Origin: Conchocele bisecta
Lineage: Eukaryota > Mollusca > Bivalvia > Lucinida > Thyasiridae
Length of the DNA stretch: 64,000 nucleotides
Direction: 5' to 3'
NCBI GenBank assembly: GCA_029237695.1
Contig: CM055265.1
Coordinates: 106,282,773 to 106,346,772, forward strand
The notes under the pieces are model-generated. The model ran no database searches. It was not told the origin of the DNA and saw nothing but the letters and a program-made list of their open reading frames with translations. The position numbers and the translations under genes were made by a program. Shown here piece by piece: positions 43,384-56,240 of the stretch (position 1 is the first letter of the stretch; the number at the start of each line of letters is the position of its first letter).

Positions 43384-45209
43384 GGTGTTGGCTATTCCGT
43401 CACTAAGGTAGCACACTGTTGTATTGTCCGCTCTCTATTCATGAAGTATCAGTCAAATCAGTTGTCACCTTGTGGGAAGCGCTAAAAATAGCAACATGTT
43501 TCGTTTGATTGGCATTGAATTTACACAGGGTTTTCTTAACGGGACAACTATCTTACATGTTATGATGCGCTATGATATTTAGAGTCGCGTAAACCGCGCC
43601 GTGCGAAAACCGGGCTTAATGACAACATTTTCAGTTTTTACTTGTTCGCGTATTCTGAATTGTACATCTTTTAAAAGCCATATGCCGCCAAAATTATCAA
43701 TGTATCCAAATTATGTTTCATTTTAGAAGTATTTTTATGACGCGTGGTAAAAACTTATACGACGTGTTTATCAACGGCGTATACACGGGGTGTTGTTCAA
43801 ATACCCGGACAAGTCCTATAGATTTGTCATCTTTTATCGCATCTCAACCAAATTTGGATATCTCGCAGCCTTGCCAAGTGTCTCCCATTACGCCAAGACA
43901 AAGTATGAAAATAATGTTTATGGCTCGTGTTGCAGTTGCTAATGTAACGTCTTGTTTTGGATTGCGGCCCAAGTACATGTAACGTAATTTCGTATGAATA
44001 ATTTTCAAATAAGGCAGAGTGAGGCGTTTCCCTGTTGTTTGCTGCTGTCTGAAATAACTTTGGGGAATAAGCGACATCATTTAACATTTCGTATGCGACG
44101 ACATATTTTAAAGTAGGCAGTAGGCCGCTTATAACATTAACTTTGTGATGAAACACGATACCGGGCAGATTTGGTAGCGTGATACCTTATAATTGTCGCC
44201 GTGTGTCTTTCTTGAGGATCGCATTACCATCGCATGATACACTGTCAAGTGATAAACTGATGATTTAATACTACAAAAGCACTTTCGACTACAAAAGCAA
44301 GTTTATGACAATCACATGTCTAATTAATATGTTGATGCATTTATTTTAAATTCAATACAAACCCCGGATATTTAAGTCATTGTATAGCTGCGTGTCTACC
44401 TCCATTTATGATAAAATGAGTGGCATTAAATGGCATATCATTCGGTAAGTACTGGATAGAATTGTTCAAAAGTATTAATTTACCAAGATAATAGATGGTA
44501 ATATCGTTGGCATACACTAGGTTGTTCATATTTAAGATTATTTAGGAATCAAAGTGCAGTGTAAGCGAAGACTTCGCTGATATGTAGCCAGTTAAATTAT
44601 TGAGTTCACCATTTTGAATTCATAAGGACAACCGACGAAAAAGAGTACAAATGTCAAAGAACGACAGTTTGGCGACAATGAACAGCGCCTGAAGCATTTC
44701 TACGTCATTGATGCTGCGAGGAACTCGTGCAAGTATCCTTGCGATAATATTTTGTCACGACACCATGGCCATAACGTCAAACATGTATTCACATTCAATG
44801 ACGTCACAAGTACGTGACGTCAAGTCATGATGTCATAATATGTGTACCGAGGTACAAGGTATCGCGTCTCATATTAGTGAAATATTCAGTAAGTTATCAT
44901 TTTCCGTTTTCTGTTCACACTTAATGTCAACTGACACCAGTAAACGTAAATGGGAGGGCAAACTGTGAACTTTTACAGCGACCTTAGACAATTTGACGTT
45001 GTCATTAAGCCCGGTTTTCTTATGGCAAGGCCCATATATGTTTTATTAAAATATCTATCTGCTCATACTCCATTGAACCGCCTCGTCAGCTGGAAATTAG
45101 AAATATAAACAATTTAGCTGTATTTGAATATTTAGTACATGTGCCTTCTTATTTTTATTTTTCTCAAAAGTTTAGTTTCAAACCACTCATTATCCCCTCG
45201 CCGGTAGAC
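43384..45209. other. No gene assured; a CRE-site cluster
   Basis: 43713-43982 is an 89-codon ORF discussed under findings. TGACGTCA occurs at 44799-44806 and 44815-44822. No MITE recognised. Confidence 0.4.
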
Positions 45210-46080
45210 AAGCTGGGGTATAGCGTTAGTCCATGTACGTACGTTTGTAACACCTTTCATTTTTCAATAATTCCTGAACCGCTTAACCGATTTTGATAAT
45301 ATTGTGCCACAATGTGTGTCTAGGGATAGTGGTTTGTTTTCCAAACGACCCACGTCCGACCGTCCAAGGTCAAGGTCACTACGGAATTGTGCTATTTTAA
45401 CCACCACCTCGTGAGTGATGAACTAAATATAATTTTAATAACAAATATGAAAAGTCATGCAGAGCATGATGTTGTTAGCCGATCAAATCAGGGTTTAATA
45501 TATGTCCACATTTTAGTAGTTACGGAATCTCGGGGAAAAGTGAGAGAAGTGTTGATTTCCTCCCCAACCAAATTCTCCCAGTTATATTTAGCTATCATTA
45601 ATATCTGATCATAGCAATACTTATGGTAGTCAAATGTAAACAATATTATTCCATTTGAAAGAATTAACCTTTGAATATAGGTGAAGGCGCTTAGCATTAC
45701 ACAAATATGTAGCAAGTCAACCGAAATCTCATAAATACCCGATTTTTGACGGCCATCTTGAAAATATGATAATTATATACTGAATATTAGTTTAGTTTAC
45801 GTAAATTATTTAATACATCCATCAGAAATGTTTTTTAACAACTTACACCAATTTCCAAGTTAAGGACCATGACCTATTGGCTCATATATTAGCAATTTTC
45901 GACTTTCGTCAAGCATAAAGTTCAATGACCTTGAAATGACTTTGAAATGACCTTGAACTTGGTTTAAAAAATGGCACCCGGATTTTTTGGTAACCTTATA
46001 CATTCAAGTTTATAAAACACCGGGTGCCATAAATTAACACGAGGTGCCGGAATCTCATATATATACCTACAATTGCCCCT
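45210..46080. repeat. Fragments of the CGGACGTGGG repeat
   Basis: 45290-45385 carries CACAATGTGTGTCTAGGGAT and CCAAGGTCAAGGTCAC like 31690-31780. 45930-45960 repeats TGACCTTGAAATGA. Nothing coding. Confidence 0.45.
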
Positions 46081-46089
46081 GGACTAGAA

Positions 46090-46310
46090 GGCAAACCGCC
46101 TATCTTTAGTTTACTGAACTCTTGTAGATAAAACGTTTATTTATAGCCAAATTGCAAACCGCCTAACTTTAGTTTACCGAACTCTTGTAGTTAAAACGTT
46201 TATTTACAGCCAAATTGCAAACCGCCTAACTTTTGTTTACTGAACTCTTGTAGTTAAAACGTTTATTTATAGCCAAATTGCAAACCGCCTAACTTTAGTT
46301 TACCGGTTGA
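46090..46310. repeat. 61-65 bp tandem repeat, four copies
   Basis: GCAAACCGCCTA recurs at 46091, 46154, 46215 and 46280, with TAAAACGTTTATTTA in each unit. Confidence 0.92.
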
Positions 46311-47564
46311 TGTAATTTGGAAGTGATACAACAAATTTCACGTTTGTAGATTACCGAATATAGGAGAAAAGGGTGGTTACAAACTTTTTCACAAACCGAT
46401 GGATAACCAATATATAGAAGTATTTATATAATGTACATGTAATTGACAAACATTGTATTTTCATTTTGCTGATTTGCCTTGCAGTGTTGTAGTTATTATA
46501 CCCAACATACGAATTACAGCGAGTGTTATATAGTTGTCGTAATTCTGTTCGTCCGACAACTCGTCCGTTTGTCATTTCATCCATATTTTTGTCCGACCGT
46601 CTATACAATTTGCGTTTACATTTTCGATAGGATCAGGTATATCTGGGCCGTCGGCTGAAAAAATGAGACCTTACGACATTTTCAATAATTGGAGACAGTT
46701 TCTGTTGCACAATCACAGTAGGATTATTTCAACTCGTGTTGCTGGTTTCGTTATTGCTACAGTGTACTCCATTGACGGAATAGCAAATAGTGTAGGCCCC
46801 GACCAGACTGCGTCGTTGAACAGGCTGATATGCGACTACACTGGCCGCATAAGTCGTAAGGTCGCTTTTCTCAGCCGGGGGGACATATACGATGAAGTAT
46901 TATTTATCAGAAAATTTAGATGACAGACAGGTATGATGTGCTAGGGCTACACTGTTCGCAAATGTTTCGTGCCAGGTGGTCAACATGTACATGTACAACC
47001 GTCCTCTACACGGATGTGTTATGGATTAATGGACTTGTACATGTACACAGTTGACTTATTAAGTGCGGAGTCCCGTGCATGCTTCCACGTAAGTGTGTAA
47101 CACATCAGTGACTTTCAATAGTGACACAACACTCCATTCCCAAGATGACACAACTCTCCATTCCCGAAAAATAATGGACAGTTATTGAATAGCAGGACTT
47201 CATAGGTGTATTTTAAACCTCGATAAATTCGACAAAAAGGCCATTCATTCCTATAATGAACATTCATATATTGACTTGTGCAAATTTAAAAGAAGGGCAT
47301 GTAAACTCATGACGTAGTCCGTTGTTTCATGTGTCGTCAACAGAATGGCAACCGCCGTATCAACTCACCGAGAAATATAAAAAATAATATATGAGATATT
47401 TGGAGGGGATTTGAGAAAGTGTTGCAAAATGTTTCATAAAATAAACGACAGACGGACATATGATAAGCAGGTAGGGTAGTTGTATTAATGTGGAAGGATG
47501 TATCGCTACTCAAGTAAGGCATGTGTGCAATATGAAGATATTAGCTGACTGCAAAGAGAAACAA

Positions 47565-48071
47565 GAACTGGCATCGTTAAGCGAAGCTAATCCCCTAGCA
47601 GCCAGCCTTAATAAAAAAATAAAGAAAATCAAGTCCTCAGTTACCTTGACCTTCGGCGGTTGGACGTGGGTCGTATGCAAAACAAAGCACCATCCGTAGA
47701 CACACATTGTGGCCAAGTATTATCAAAATTGGTGAAACAGTTGATGAGTTATTGAAAAAAGAAAAATGTTTGCCTTACAAAGAAGGTAAATATAAGTGCT
47801 CAGTGACCATGACCTTGGGCGGTCGGACGTGGGTCGTATGCAAAACAAAGTACCATCCCATGACACACATTGTGGTCAAATATTATCAAATCGGTGAAGC
47901 GGTTCATTATAGGAATGAATGGCCTTTTTGTGGAAGTTATCGGGGTATAAACTTGGAAAAGTCGCGGGAATACTGGACGAAGGCCGGAAGGCCTCGTCCA
48001 GTATTCCCGCGACTTTTCCAAGTTTATATCCCCGATAAATTCCACAAAAATGCCATTCATTCCTTATAATT
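47565..48071. repeat. CGGACGTGGG repeat plus a 160-bp palindrome
   Basis: 47565-47900 is two units related to 31640. 47907-48071 is a near-perfect palindrome (GGAATGAATGGC arms, centre AAGGCCGGAAGGCCT), explaining the mirrored ORFs. Confidence 0.82.
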
Positions 48072-48479
48072 CCAGCATTTGAAATAAATTCATCAAGAAA
48101 ATGTGTTTATTTTCCGTTTTCTTAAGAATTATTTTAACTGCGCCTGACGGTTACGGAAAGTAGTTCGGCATGGAGTTTACTGGGATATAAATTCTGGACA
48201 GAGACTTGCTACGGGCCAATCAAATGTTAGGGAATTGTGTAAATATTTTTGTGCTGGAATTATGAGGTATTGAAAAATGAAAGGTGTTACTAACGTACAT
48301 ACGTATGCACACACGCACATACATTTACATATATGGCAAGGGGATAGCTATATGTGATGTACGATCAGTGAGGGTAAATGTATTAATGTCGAAGGATGTA
48401 TCGTTACTATGTACTGCATGTGTGCAATATGAGGATAATATATATCTGAAGGCAAACAGAAATAGGTGATGTGAGAAAC

Positions 48480-49030
48480 TAAATAAAAGCACAAGTCATT
48501 TGAGAAAGTCTTACAGTCTTACAAACTTTTGACACAAGAAAATGGGTCATTTGAGAAAGTCTTACCAACTTTTGACGCAAGAACAGGGCCTGAAAATAGC
48601 ACTGGTCCGAGGTCATGGACCTGCAAATTTTAAAGTCGGACCTTTGTAATTTACAAGCAAAAAATCTTGACAAAGGTCAAGGTCATGTCGTTGGTGGCGT
48701 GATTGAATCATACATGTTCAGGTGAAGGAAATATTAAAATATTAAAGCAATCCTTCAAGTAATGTTGAAGATATTACATGTTGGAGAAACTTATAAACTT
48801 TTAGATATAGAAAAATGGCTCAGTGCTTCGGCGACATTTCGAAGGTGACAAAGTTCAAGGTCGTGTTAATGGTTTTCCAAGTATTGAAGCAATCCTTTGC
48901 TCGCGTAATATTGAAGACAGTACATGTGGGAGAAACTCTTACAAACTTGTTAACGTAAATGTACACAGACGGATGGACGTACGGAAGTTCAAGAGCACAG
49001 CAATATGTTCCCCTTGCTATCGCATAGGGG
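48480..49030. repeat. Degenerate repeat with CTTACAAACTTTTGAC blocks
   Basis: TTTGAGAAAGTCTTAC and GAGAAACTCTTACAAACTT recur; ends with ACGGATGGACGTACGGA and the GCATAGGGG tail. The same tail is at 52265-52385. Confidence 0.6.
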
Positions 49031-49840
49031 CATAATACTTTCTAAACGTATTAGCATTACTAATGATTACTAGCCAAACATACATTTTAATTGCCAAATG
49101 ACTACTGCAGCTACCAGTAGCCCGAACCTAATATGATCTATACTTGTCACTCTCCATGAAGTAGAAAGTAAACGAAGAACGCTTCAAACGTACTTGGAAA
49201 GTGACGCTTGTGTAATGCAATGTAATGAATGTAATTATAGTTATGTACTCGGAACGAACTATGCTATGTCTGACTGTACTTCCAATTCGCAGAGATCCCT
49301 CAAAATGAATAAACTTAATCACAGTACAAACAAGTCGAATACACAACTGTCCGAAATACATACATGTATATGGCAAGAAACATGGCAGATTCCCTGGTAG
49401 GCGGCAGTCTACATAGTCTACATGGTCTACACATACCACAACAACCAATATTGGTGGTATATATTCAAATGTGTGCATTTGTGTGTTTTAGCAATATTTA
49501 GCTAAAATGTTGAACTAAATGTTTTATGTTTGCTTAATATTACTATTACAGTATAAAGAAGCACAATTTACAAGTAAAATAATATAATATACTAAGGTCC
49601 GTAAGTTCAAAGGTATTTTCTCTTTGTGTATTACTTTTTATATTTCATTTTCAGTGTGATTTATGGCTTAACGTTGCCCATTTCCATCGTTATGCATTAT
49701 TGTCTTTACACCAGCCTAGAACTTTAACACTTGATGTTGTTTTGTGAGATTTTGTTCAACAAGCTATCAATATTATGGTGACAATTTAATTGACAGTCAT
49801 CATGGTCAGTGAATATCATGATCTAACTACACAAATTGAT
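49031..49840. other. Unassigned sequence
   Basis: No gene or repeat recognised. Confidence 0.4.
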
Positions 49841-50087
49841 CAGTAGCCTATTTCATCAACATTGCAAAGTATACTTTAGTAGCAAAGTATACTTTGAGGG
49901 AGAAATTTTCAATTTTATGATAAATTTATTAATTTTTATTATACTGAATTTATTGCATTATCACAGCCAATTTGGCTGTGATAATGTAATAAATTCAGTA
50001 TAATAATTCTGCATACTTTTAATCATGAAATATATGCATTTGTTAGTTCTATATGAAATATGCATTTCAGGAAAAATAAATGATTAT
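49841..50087. mobile_element. CAGTAGCC fold-back MITE, right arm missing
   Basis: Left arm and the full core palindrome (CACAGCCAATTTGGCTGTG) are present; broken at AATAAATGATT. Confidence 0.8.
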
Positions 50088-50142
50088 TGTAGTTTGTTCT
50101 GGTGTTATACTGTGTGCTGTTTGGTTGTATGTATTCTGCTAT

Positions 50143-50550
50143 TGCAAGGTGCATGATCACGTGGTTACAACAACGACAACGTCGCCCACTCCAAAGTAAG
50201 TATTATTTTATATTTTCCTTAATATGCAACGGATTTTGATGAAATATGGCGCAGCAAACGCGTGTTCATGAGCTGCATTTTGGTGGTCTATGGAGTTTGG
50301 CACAGACTTATGTCGTTTTTGCGAAGAATCGATTTCCGTGTCGAAGACACGGAAATCGATTCTTCGCAAAAACGACAGAAGTTTGGGCAAAAATAAAGAG
50401 ACCACCAAATGCAGCTTAACAAGACGCGTTTGATTCACCATATTACATCAAAATCCGTTCCGTAATAAGGACACTATAAAATAATACGTACTTTGAATCG
50501 GTACTTGTTGTTGTTGTTAGTACCACGTGATCATACGCCTTGTATTGGCA
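50143..50550. mobile_element. ATGATCACGTGG palindromic MITE
   Basis: Ends AAGGTGCATGATCACGTGG and CCACGTGATCATACGCCTT. Core palindrome AGAATCGATTTCCGTGTCGA mirrored. Arms include ATTTTGATGAAATATGG. Confidence 0.85.
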
Positions 50551-50758
50551 ATTTAGTCATAAAGTGCAGGTTCTGTTGTATATTTTGGCAGGTTGCCATG
50601 GCTATAGGAGCTAGGGGATGTGTGACCCATAGGTGTAACGTCACTTTATGAGAAACTGGACTAGACTACATTTTTAATTATTAAAATTTGTAAACTACAA
50701 GCTGAAATTAAAATTATTCCGTGTCTTCTGAGAATATTGTATACAGGTTGTTTGTAGG

Positions 50759-51091
50759 GTGTTCCTTGTGTTAGGAAAGAATGTTGGTCCAAAAATTATC
50801 GGGTTAAATATATGTGCTATGTCATCAAGGCCAATGCTGGTTAAAAATGACACACTATTTTGTGTTTCAATGCATCATAAATTTCTATATTTGTCCCCTG
50901 AAACGGAATTAAAAAATAATAATTTTCAAATTATTAGTCTGCATGCAGTCAATGCTTTAGAACATGTGTTAAAATTGTCGAGTGCAATAAAACAAGTTTT
51001 AATTGCGAACCTGTTCGATAGGGCTAAATTATTGAGTGGGAATTTAGGATGTGTAATAAATAATTTGCGGAATAATGAAATGTATTTTTAG
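50759..51091 (+). CDS. Unrecognised 110-codon ORF
   Basis: Open from an ATG-less frame start (GTG) near 50759 to TAG at 51089-51091. The second half (SPETELKNNNFQIISLHAVN, then LFDRAKLLSGNLG) looks protein-like and lies outside recognised repeats. No domain, signal peptide or splice support seen, and codons are as AT-rich as the surroundings. May be chance. Confidence 0.2.
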   Translation: MFLVLGKNVGPKIIGLNICAMSSRPMLVKNDTLFCVSMHHKFLYLSPETELKNNNFQIISLHAVNALEHVLKLSSAIKQVLIANLFDRAKLLSGNLGCVINNLRNNEMYF

Positions 51092-51203
51092 GAATTAATA
51101 TTTTAGAGAAAGCAAGATAATAATACATTGTATCATACAATGTATGTACATATTGTGGGTTTATTTATAGTGACCTGGCTCTTGGACCTTCAACTAGCTT
51201 AGA

Positions 51204-51580
51204 TAATCTCAGCTCTATGGATGACTTTTACTATTTCATCTGTCTTTTATATTTATCTGTATCCTTATTAGCTGAGACCCGGCCATTATAAAATATGGTC
51301 ACAACAACCTCCATTCTGTCCTGGCATTTAGTGACGAGCGAGCAGTTTAATACTTTCCATTTGTGTTAAAAAACTTGCACAGACCAATAATAAACATATA
51401 GATATGCCTCCTTTAACATGGATTATCCTTTTATTTCCTTTTTTATTCGCAAAACGCGAGAACAAAACAGGCTGTTATTCTGACCATATTTTATAATGGC
51501 CGGGTCTCAGCTATAAGGATACAGATAATATAAAAGACAGATGAAATAGTAAAAGTCATCCGTATAGCTGAGTATTCTAT
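51204..51580. mobile_element. GGATGACTTTTACTATTTC palindromic MITE
   Basis: Arms of about 85 bp: ATGACTTTTACTATTTCATC, CTGAGACCCGGCCATTATAA and mirror images. The centre (51300-51475) is unique. Confidence 0.88.
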
Positions 51581-51774
51581 ACTTATTTTGAAAGTTACAT
51601 ATTTGGATGTAAACATGCACAACATTGTGTTATCTTCAGTCAGCATGGGTATTGCTTTTGTGCAATAGTGAACAATAATTGTTACATGTATACCTTACCA
51701 CATTGTTCTTGATAAGTGTTGTAACTGATTTTCAAAGTTTGTTTCTGTATGCATACAAGTTGAAAGTTCTACAT

Positions 51775-52260
51775 ACTGGTCTACATATGCCGATAGTCCG
51801 ATCATCCTGGGTAGTACAATTATGAACTACAGTCCGACCATCTTGGGTAGATATCCATTATGACCATTATATCCATTATGACCAAGAACTACACTGGTCT
51901 ACATATTGCCAATATTATGATCAGGAACTACAATGGTCTACATATTGCCGATAGTGGGGCCATTTGGGTAGATATCCATTATGATCAGGGACTACAATGG
52001 TCTACATATTGCCGATAGTCCGACAATCCTGGGTAGATATCCATTATGATCAGGAACTACAATGATCTACATATTGCTGATAGTCCGACATTTTGATCAG
52101 GAACTACACTGGTCTGCATAATATCGGTAGTCCCACCATACACTTTATATATCCATTATGATCAGGGAGTACATTGGTCTACATATTGCGATAGTATGAC
52201 CACCCATGGTTAATAATATTATGATCAGGGACTACACAGGTCTACATATTGCCAGTGGAC
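51775..52260. repeat. About 65-bp tandem repeat
   Basis: GGTCTACATATTGCCGATAG and ATATCCATTATGATCAGG recur about seven times with point and length variation. Confidence 0.85.
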
Positions 52261-52264
52261 TCTA

Positions 52265-52950
52265 ACTCGAGAAACTCTTACAAACTTTTCGACTTTTCGA
52301 CGTAAATGTACATGGACGGACGTACGTACGGAATATCAAGAGCAACGCAATATGCACCTCTTGATATCACATAAAAACATGGGAAGGGTGATCTTTTTGT
52401 TATTGGTGAACAAGTACTTACATTTAAATAGTTTTTAGATTTACTATGTTTAATAGACAACAGTTTGTCGGCAGATAAACGTGGAGCAGACAGTAGGGTA
52501 GCTCCCGATCAAATAATACACTGCAGTAGCCATTTAGCCATCTATAATGCTTGTTATAAGCATGCTTTGCGTTTCATTGATAGAATAATGATAAACAGTG
52601 CAGATCCTGTTCAGTCTGTGCATATGCGCATGCTGATCTGGATTTACCCTGGTAGTAAAAACCATAAGCCCCATTTTTCCAGCCACAGCCACAACATGTT
52701 ATAACCTAGGACACCATTTTCACTGACTTTAGAATGATAGATAATATTAGTGAGAATTATGATTAATTAACAACCCAAGTTATTTAGAAATGTGAGGTTA
52801 AATAGTGTTCAGCTGACAGCTATGTCGAAAAGTTTTATAATTGTTCCTATCTTTTATACAAACCATTCAACTCAAGCAAGCCCAAGACAGACACTATAAT
52901 ATTCTCAGCCAGTTGACATTGCTTTATTTTATAAAACGTTACCTGATAAA
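52265..52950. other. Repeat fragments, no gene
   Basis: 52265-52385 shares GACGGACGTACGTACGGA with the tail of the 48480 repeat. 52595-52698 is part of a GTGGCTGTGACTGG MITE. Confidence 0.5.
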
Positions 52951-52954
52951 TAGA

Positions 52955-53098
52955 ATACCAGACTAGTGTCTTTTGATATCAAGTTTATCAGGCTCGGCTC
53001 GGAAACGGTAGGAATTCCTCGGCAAGCCTCGGAATTCCTACGCGTTTCCTAGCCTTGCCTGATAAACTTGATATCAAGACACTAGCCTGGTATTCTCT
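52955..53098. mobile_element. Palindromic MITE of the 3210 family
   Basis: TAGAATACCAGACTAGTGTC to GACACTAGCCTGGTATTCTC; centre CCTCGGCAAGCCTCGG. Confidence 0.85.
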
Positions 53099-53129
53099 AT
53101 ATTCTCAGCCAGTTGACATTGCTTTATTT

Positions 53130-54375
53130 CTGCAAGTGTACTGTCAATCTAGACAATGTGCTCTGTCCACACACTTTATTTCTGCAAGTGTACCTGTCAA
53201 TCTAGACAATGTGCTCTGTCCACACACTTTATTTCTCAAGTACCCTGCATCTGACAAGTGCTCTGTCCACACACTAACTACAAGTGTACTGCATAAGTGC
53301 AAGGCTCTGTCCACACACTTTATTTCTACAAGTGTACCCTGTCAATCTAGACAATGTGCTCTGTCCACACACTTTATTTCTGCAAGTGTACCTGTCAATC
53401 TAGACAATGTGCTCTGTCCACACACTTTATTTCTGCAAGTGTACCTGTCAATCTAAGACAATGCTCTTCCACACACTTATTTCTGCAAGATGTAACTGTC
53501 AATCTAGACAATGTCTCTGTCCACACACTTTATATCTACAAGTGTACCCTGTCAATCAAGCAATGTGCTCTGTCAACACACTTTATTTCTACAAGTGTAC
53601 TGTCAATCTATACAATGTGCTTCTGTCCCCTCCACACTTTATTTCTACAAGTGTACCTGTCAATCTAGACAATGTGCTCTGTCCACACACTTTATTTCTA
53701 CAAGTGTACCCTGTCAATCTAGACAATGTGCTCTGTCCACACACTTTATTTCTACAAGTGTACCCTGTCAATCTAAACAATGTCTCTGTCCATTTCCCTA
53801 AGACAATGTGCAATACTGTCACACACTTTCTACAAGTGTACCCTGTCAATCTAGACAATGTGCTCTGTCCACACTTTATTTCTACAAGTGTACCCTGTCT
53901 GTCAATCTAGACAATGTGCTCTGTCCACACATTTATTTACAAGTGTACTCTGTCTCAATCTAGACAATGTGCTCTGTCCACACACTTTATTTCTACAAGT
54001 ACCCTGTCTGTCAATCTAGACAATGTGTCTGGTCCACACACTTTATTTCTAAGTGTACTGTCTGTCAATAGACAATGTGCTCTGTCCACACACTTTATTT
54101 CTACAAGTGTACCCTGTCAATCTAGACAATGTGCTCTGTCCACACACTTTATTTCTACAAGTGTACCCTGTCTGTCAATCTAGACAATGTGCTCTGTCCA
54201 CACACTTTATTTCTACAAGTGTACCCTGTCTGTCAATCTAGACAATGTGCTCTGTCCACACACTTTATTTCTGCAAGTGTACTCTGTCAATCTAGACAAT
54301 GTGCTCTGTCCACACACTTTATTTCTACAAGTGTACTCTGTCAATCTAGACAATGTGCTCTGTCCACACACTTAG
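53130..54375. repeat. 54-bp minisatellite, about 22 copies
   Basis: Unit TCTAGACAATGTGCTCTG then CACACACTTTATTTCTACAA and GTGTACCCTGTCAA. Many units carry an extra CTGT (58 bp). Because 54 is a multiple of three, long ORFs appear in several frames; they are artefacts. The left-hand copies are more degenerate. Confidence 0.95.
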
Positions 54376-55314
54376 GGCCCCTATTTGAGAAACTGTTAAA
54401 ATAATTTCAAATAAAAAAACAGACGGACGGACATACGATCAGTAGCGAGTTTTATTTATTAATATGGAAGGATGTATCGTTACTAAGTAATGCATGTGTG
54501 CAATATGAAATATTGGTATTACATTGTATTAAAAACAATTTTCTTTTGTAATCTGCCAACAATAATTATTTAATTTATATAATGTAAATATTGTCTTGTT
54601 ACTTTATACCAAATGATACATTGAGTTGCCATATCCGCCATCTTTGTATGTACAAGCCATCATACAGTTTCACAACTTCGTGCGTTTGACACATACAGCA
54701 AATAATATGACAGTAAACCAAATACAATTTGGTGCAATACATAATAGACAGAAATGACAACGGCAAGCTATAACATACTATGCAAGTAAACTATACAAAA
54801 AACGAGATATCTGAGCATTTCTCCCATCAATCTCAAAATAAATTTTGATGTGTAAACTTTTCAATCAGATGCACAGCCTATGTTAGTGCACACGTTGGCC
54901 ATAGGTAAAGCCATATTTACTCGCATAGTAGGTGAGCAGACACCAGGGACAATACTCAGGTAACTGCTTACATGTCACTGGATTTGGTAGCTACCGTAAT
55001 AACATAGTACAGTAGTGGGTATATATGGTACGTGTTGTGTGGTTGGCCAGGTAAAAGTGATACACTTCTTTGTTAAACGGCATAACAGGTGAAACTGGCT
55101 GATGGCTGGAACACACAAAGCTGGCCGACTTGGCCATGTGCCGTATAGGATACAGTAATGAGGCAGTATTTACATAATATGTTATACATATATTCTATCA
55201 CATTTACGAAGCAATTACCTTGAATCAAACGATGATCATTTATAGAACGAGTCCTTACAGATCCATGTATCCACACACAGAACAATCTGAAACATGATGC
55301 CGTTGAATGGATAT
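54376..55314. other. Unassigned sequence
   Basis: No gene or clear repeat. Confidence 0.4.
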
Positions 55315-55484
55315 TTGTCTGTTTCATGAAACCTGCCCAATGTTACGGCTAAATAAACAAGGCAAATACAATACCCTTTTCGATAATATTAAATTGTCAC
55401 ATTAAACTTAAGATTGAGAATTATTTTTATTTCGTAACATTTGGTCAAATTACGAAAAATGATTTCTCTATAAGAATTTAACAT
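55315..55484. mobile_element. Left half of a CCTACTGTCTG-type MITE
   Basis: CTGTTTCATGAAACCTGCCC, GATAATATTAAATTG and AATTTAACATGGGG match the left arm at 26087; the right arm is absent and the break is at a run of ten G. Confidence 0.75.
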
Positions 55485-55544
55485 GGGGGGGGGGAATAGC
55501 TGGGTTTGAGAACATGGAGATGGAATACAACTCAAAAGACCTCA

Positions 55545-55585
55545 TCCCCCCTCCCCCCTACCCCCCCACCCCCCCCCCCACCTCC
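55545..55585. repeat. Poly-C tract (G-quadruplex potential on minus strand)
   Basis: Five runs of five or more C separated by single T or A bases. A run of ten G lies at 55485-55494. Confidence 0.85.
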
Positions 55586-55729
55586 AAAAAATGCAAGAAT
55601 TCCGCCACGGAAGCGGTGTCGCGCTTTGACCACAACATGATCATGGGCATGTGCTCATGTAATAATCTCAAAATGCGTCAGAGAATTTCATGCTCAAAAC
55701 ACGAAAAGGCCATGGTTGAAGGAACTTTT

Positions 55730-56240
55730 TGACATAAAAAATAACAAAGTGTTTCCACGACCGTGTGAATGTAAAACAGGTAAAGGTCATGTTAATGGTG
55801 GCATGAGTGTGTTCCAAATGCTTACATGTATCAAGTGTCCAAATGTTGAAGCAATCCATCAATTAATATTAATGTTATATGATGATGAAGAAGCTTGTAC
55901 ACACTTTTTGACGCAAGCAGTGGCTAAGTGTTTCCCAAAAAAATGTGAAGGTACAAAAGGTCAAGGTCTTGTTAATGGCAGCATGGGTGAATTCCAAATG
56001 CTTACACGTACCAAGTGTCCAAACATTGAAGCAATACATCAAGTAACATTAATGTTATACGATGATTAAGAAACTTGTACAAACTTTTTTATGCAAAGTG
56101 TTCCAAATGCTCACATGTATCAATTGTCCAAATATTGAAGCAATCCGTTAAGTAATATGAAAGTTATACCATGATGACGAAGCTTGTACAAACTTTTGAA
56201 AATTTCGGACGACGGCGACGGCGGAAGAAGTTGTCAAAAA
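55730..56240. repeat. About 190-bp tandem repeat
   Basis: TTCCAAATGCTTACATGTAT, AAGTGTCCAAA-ATTGAAGC and GTTATACGATGAT recur three times. The 117-codon ORF at 55716-56069 is this repeat read in frame. Confidence 0.75.

Noticed and set aside
47707..48069. Mirrored ORFs on both strands
   Set aside because: They are created by the 47907-48071 palindrome; both strands read nearly the same peptide.
53130..54375. CRISPR-like array
   Set aside because: Units are continuous tandem copies with no unique spacers, in a eukaryotic genome with introns.
53055..54404. Several overlapping ORFs of 90-167 codons
   Set aside because: All are the 54-bp minisatellite read in different frames; peptides are the same repeated motif and frames shift at unit indels.
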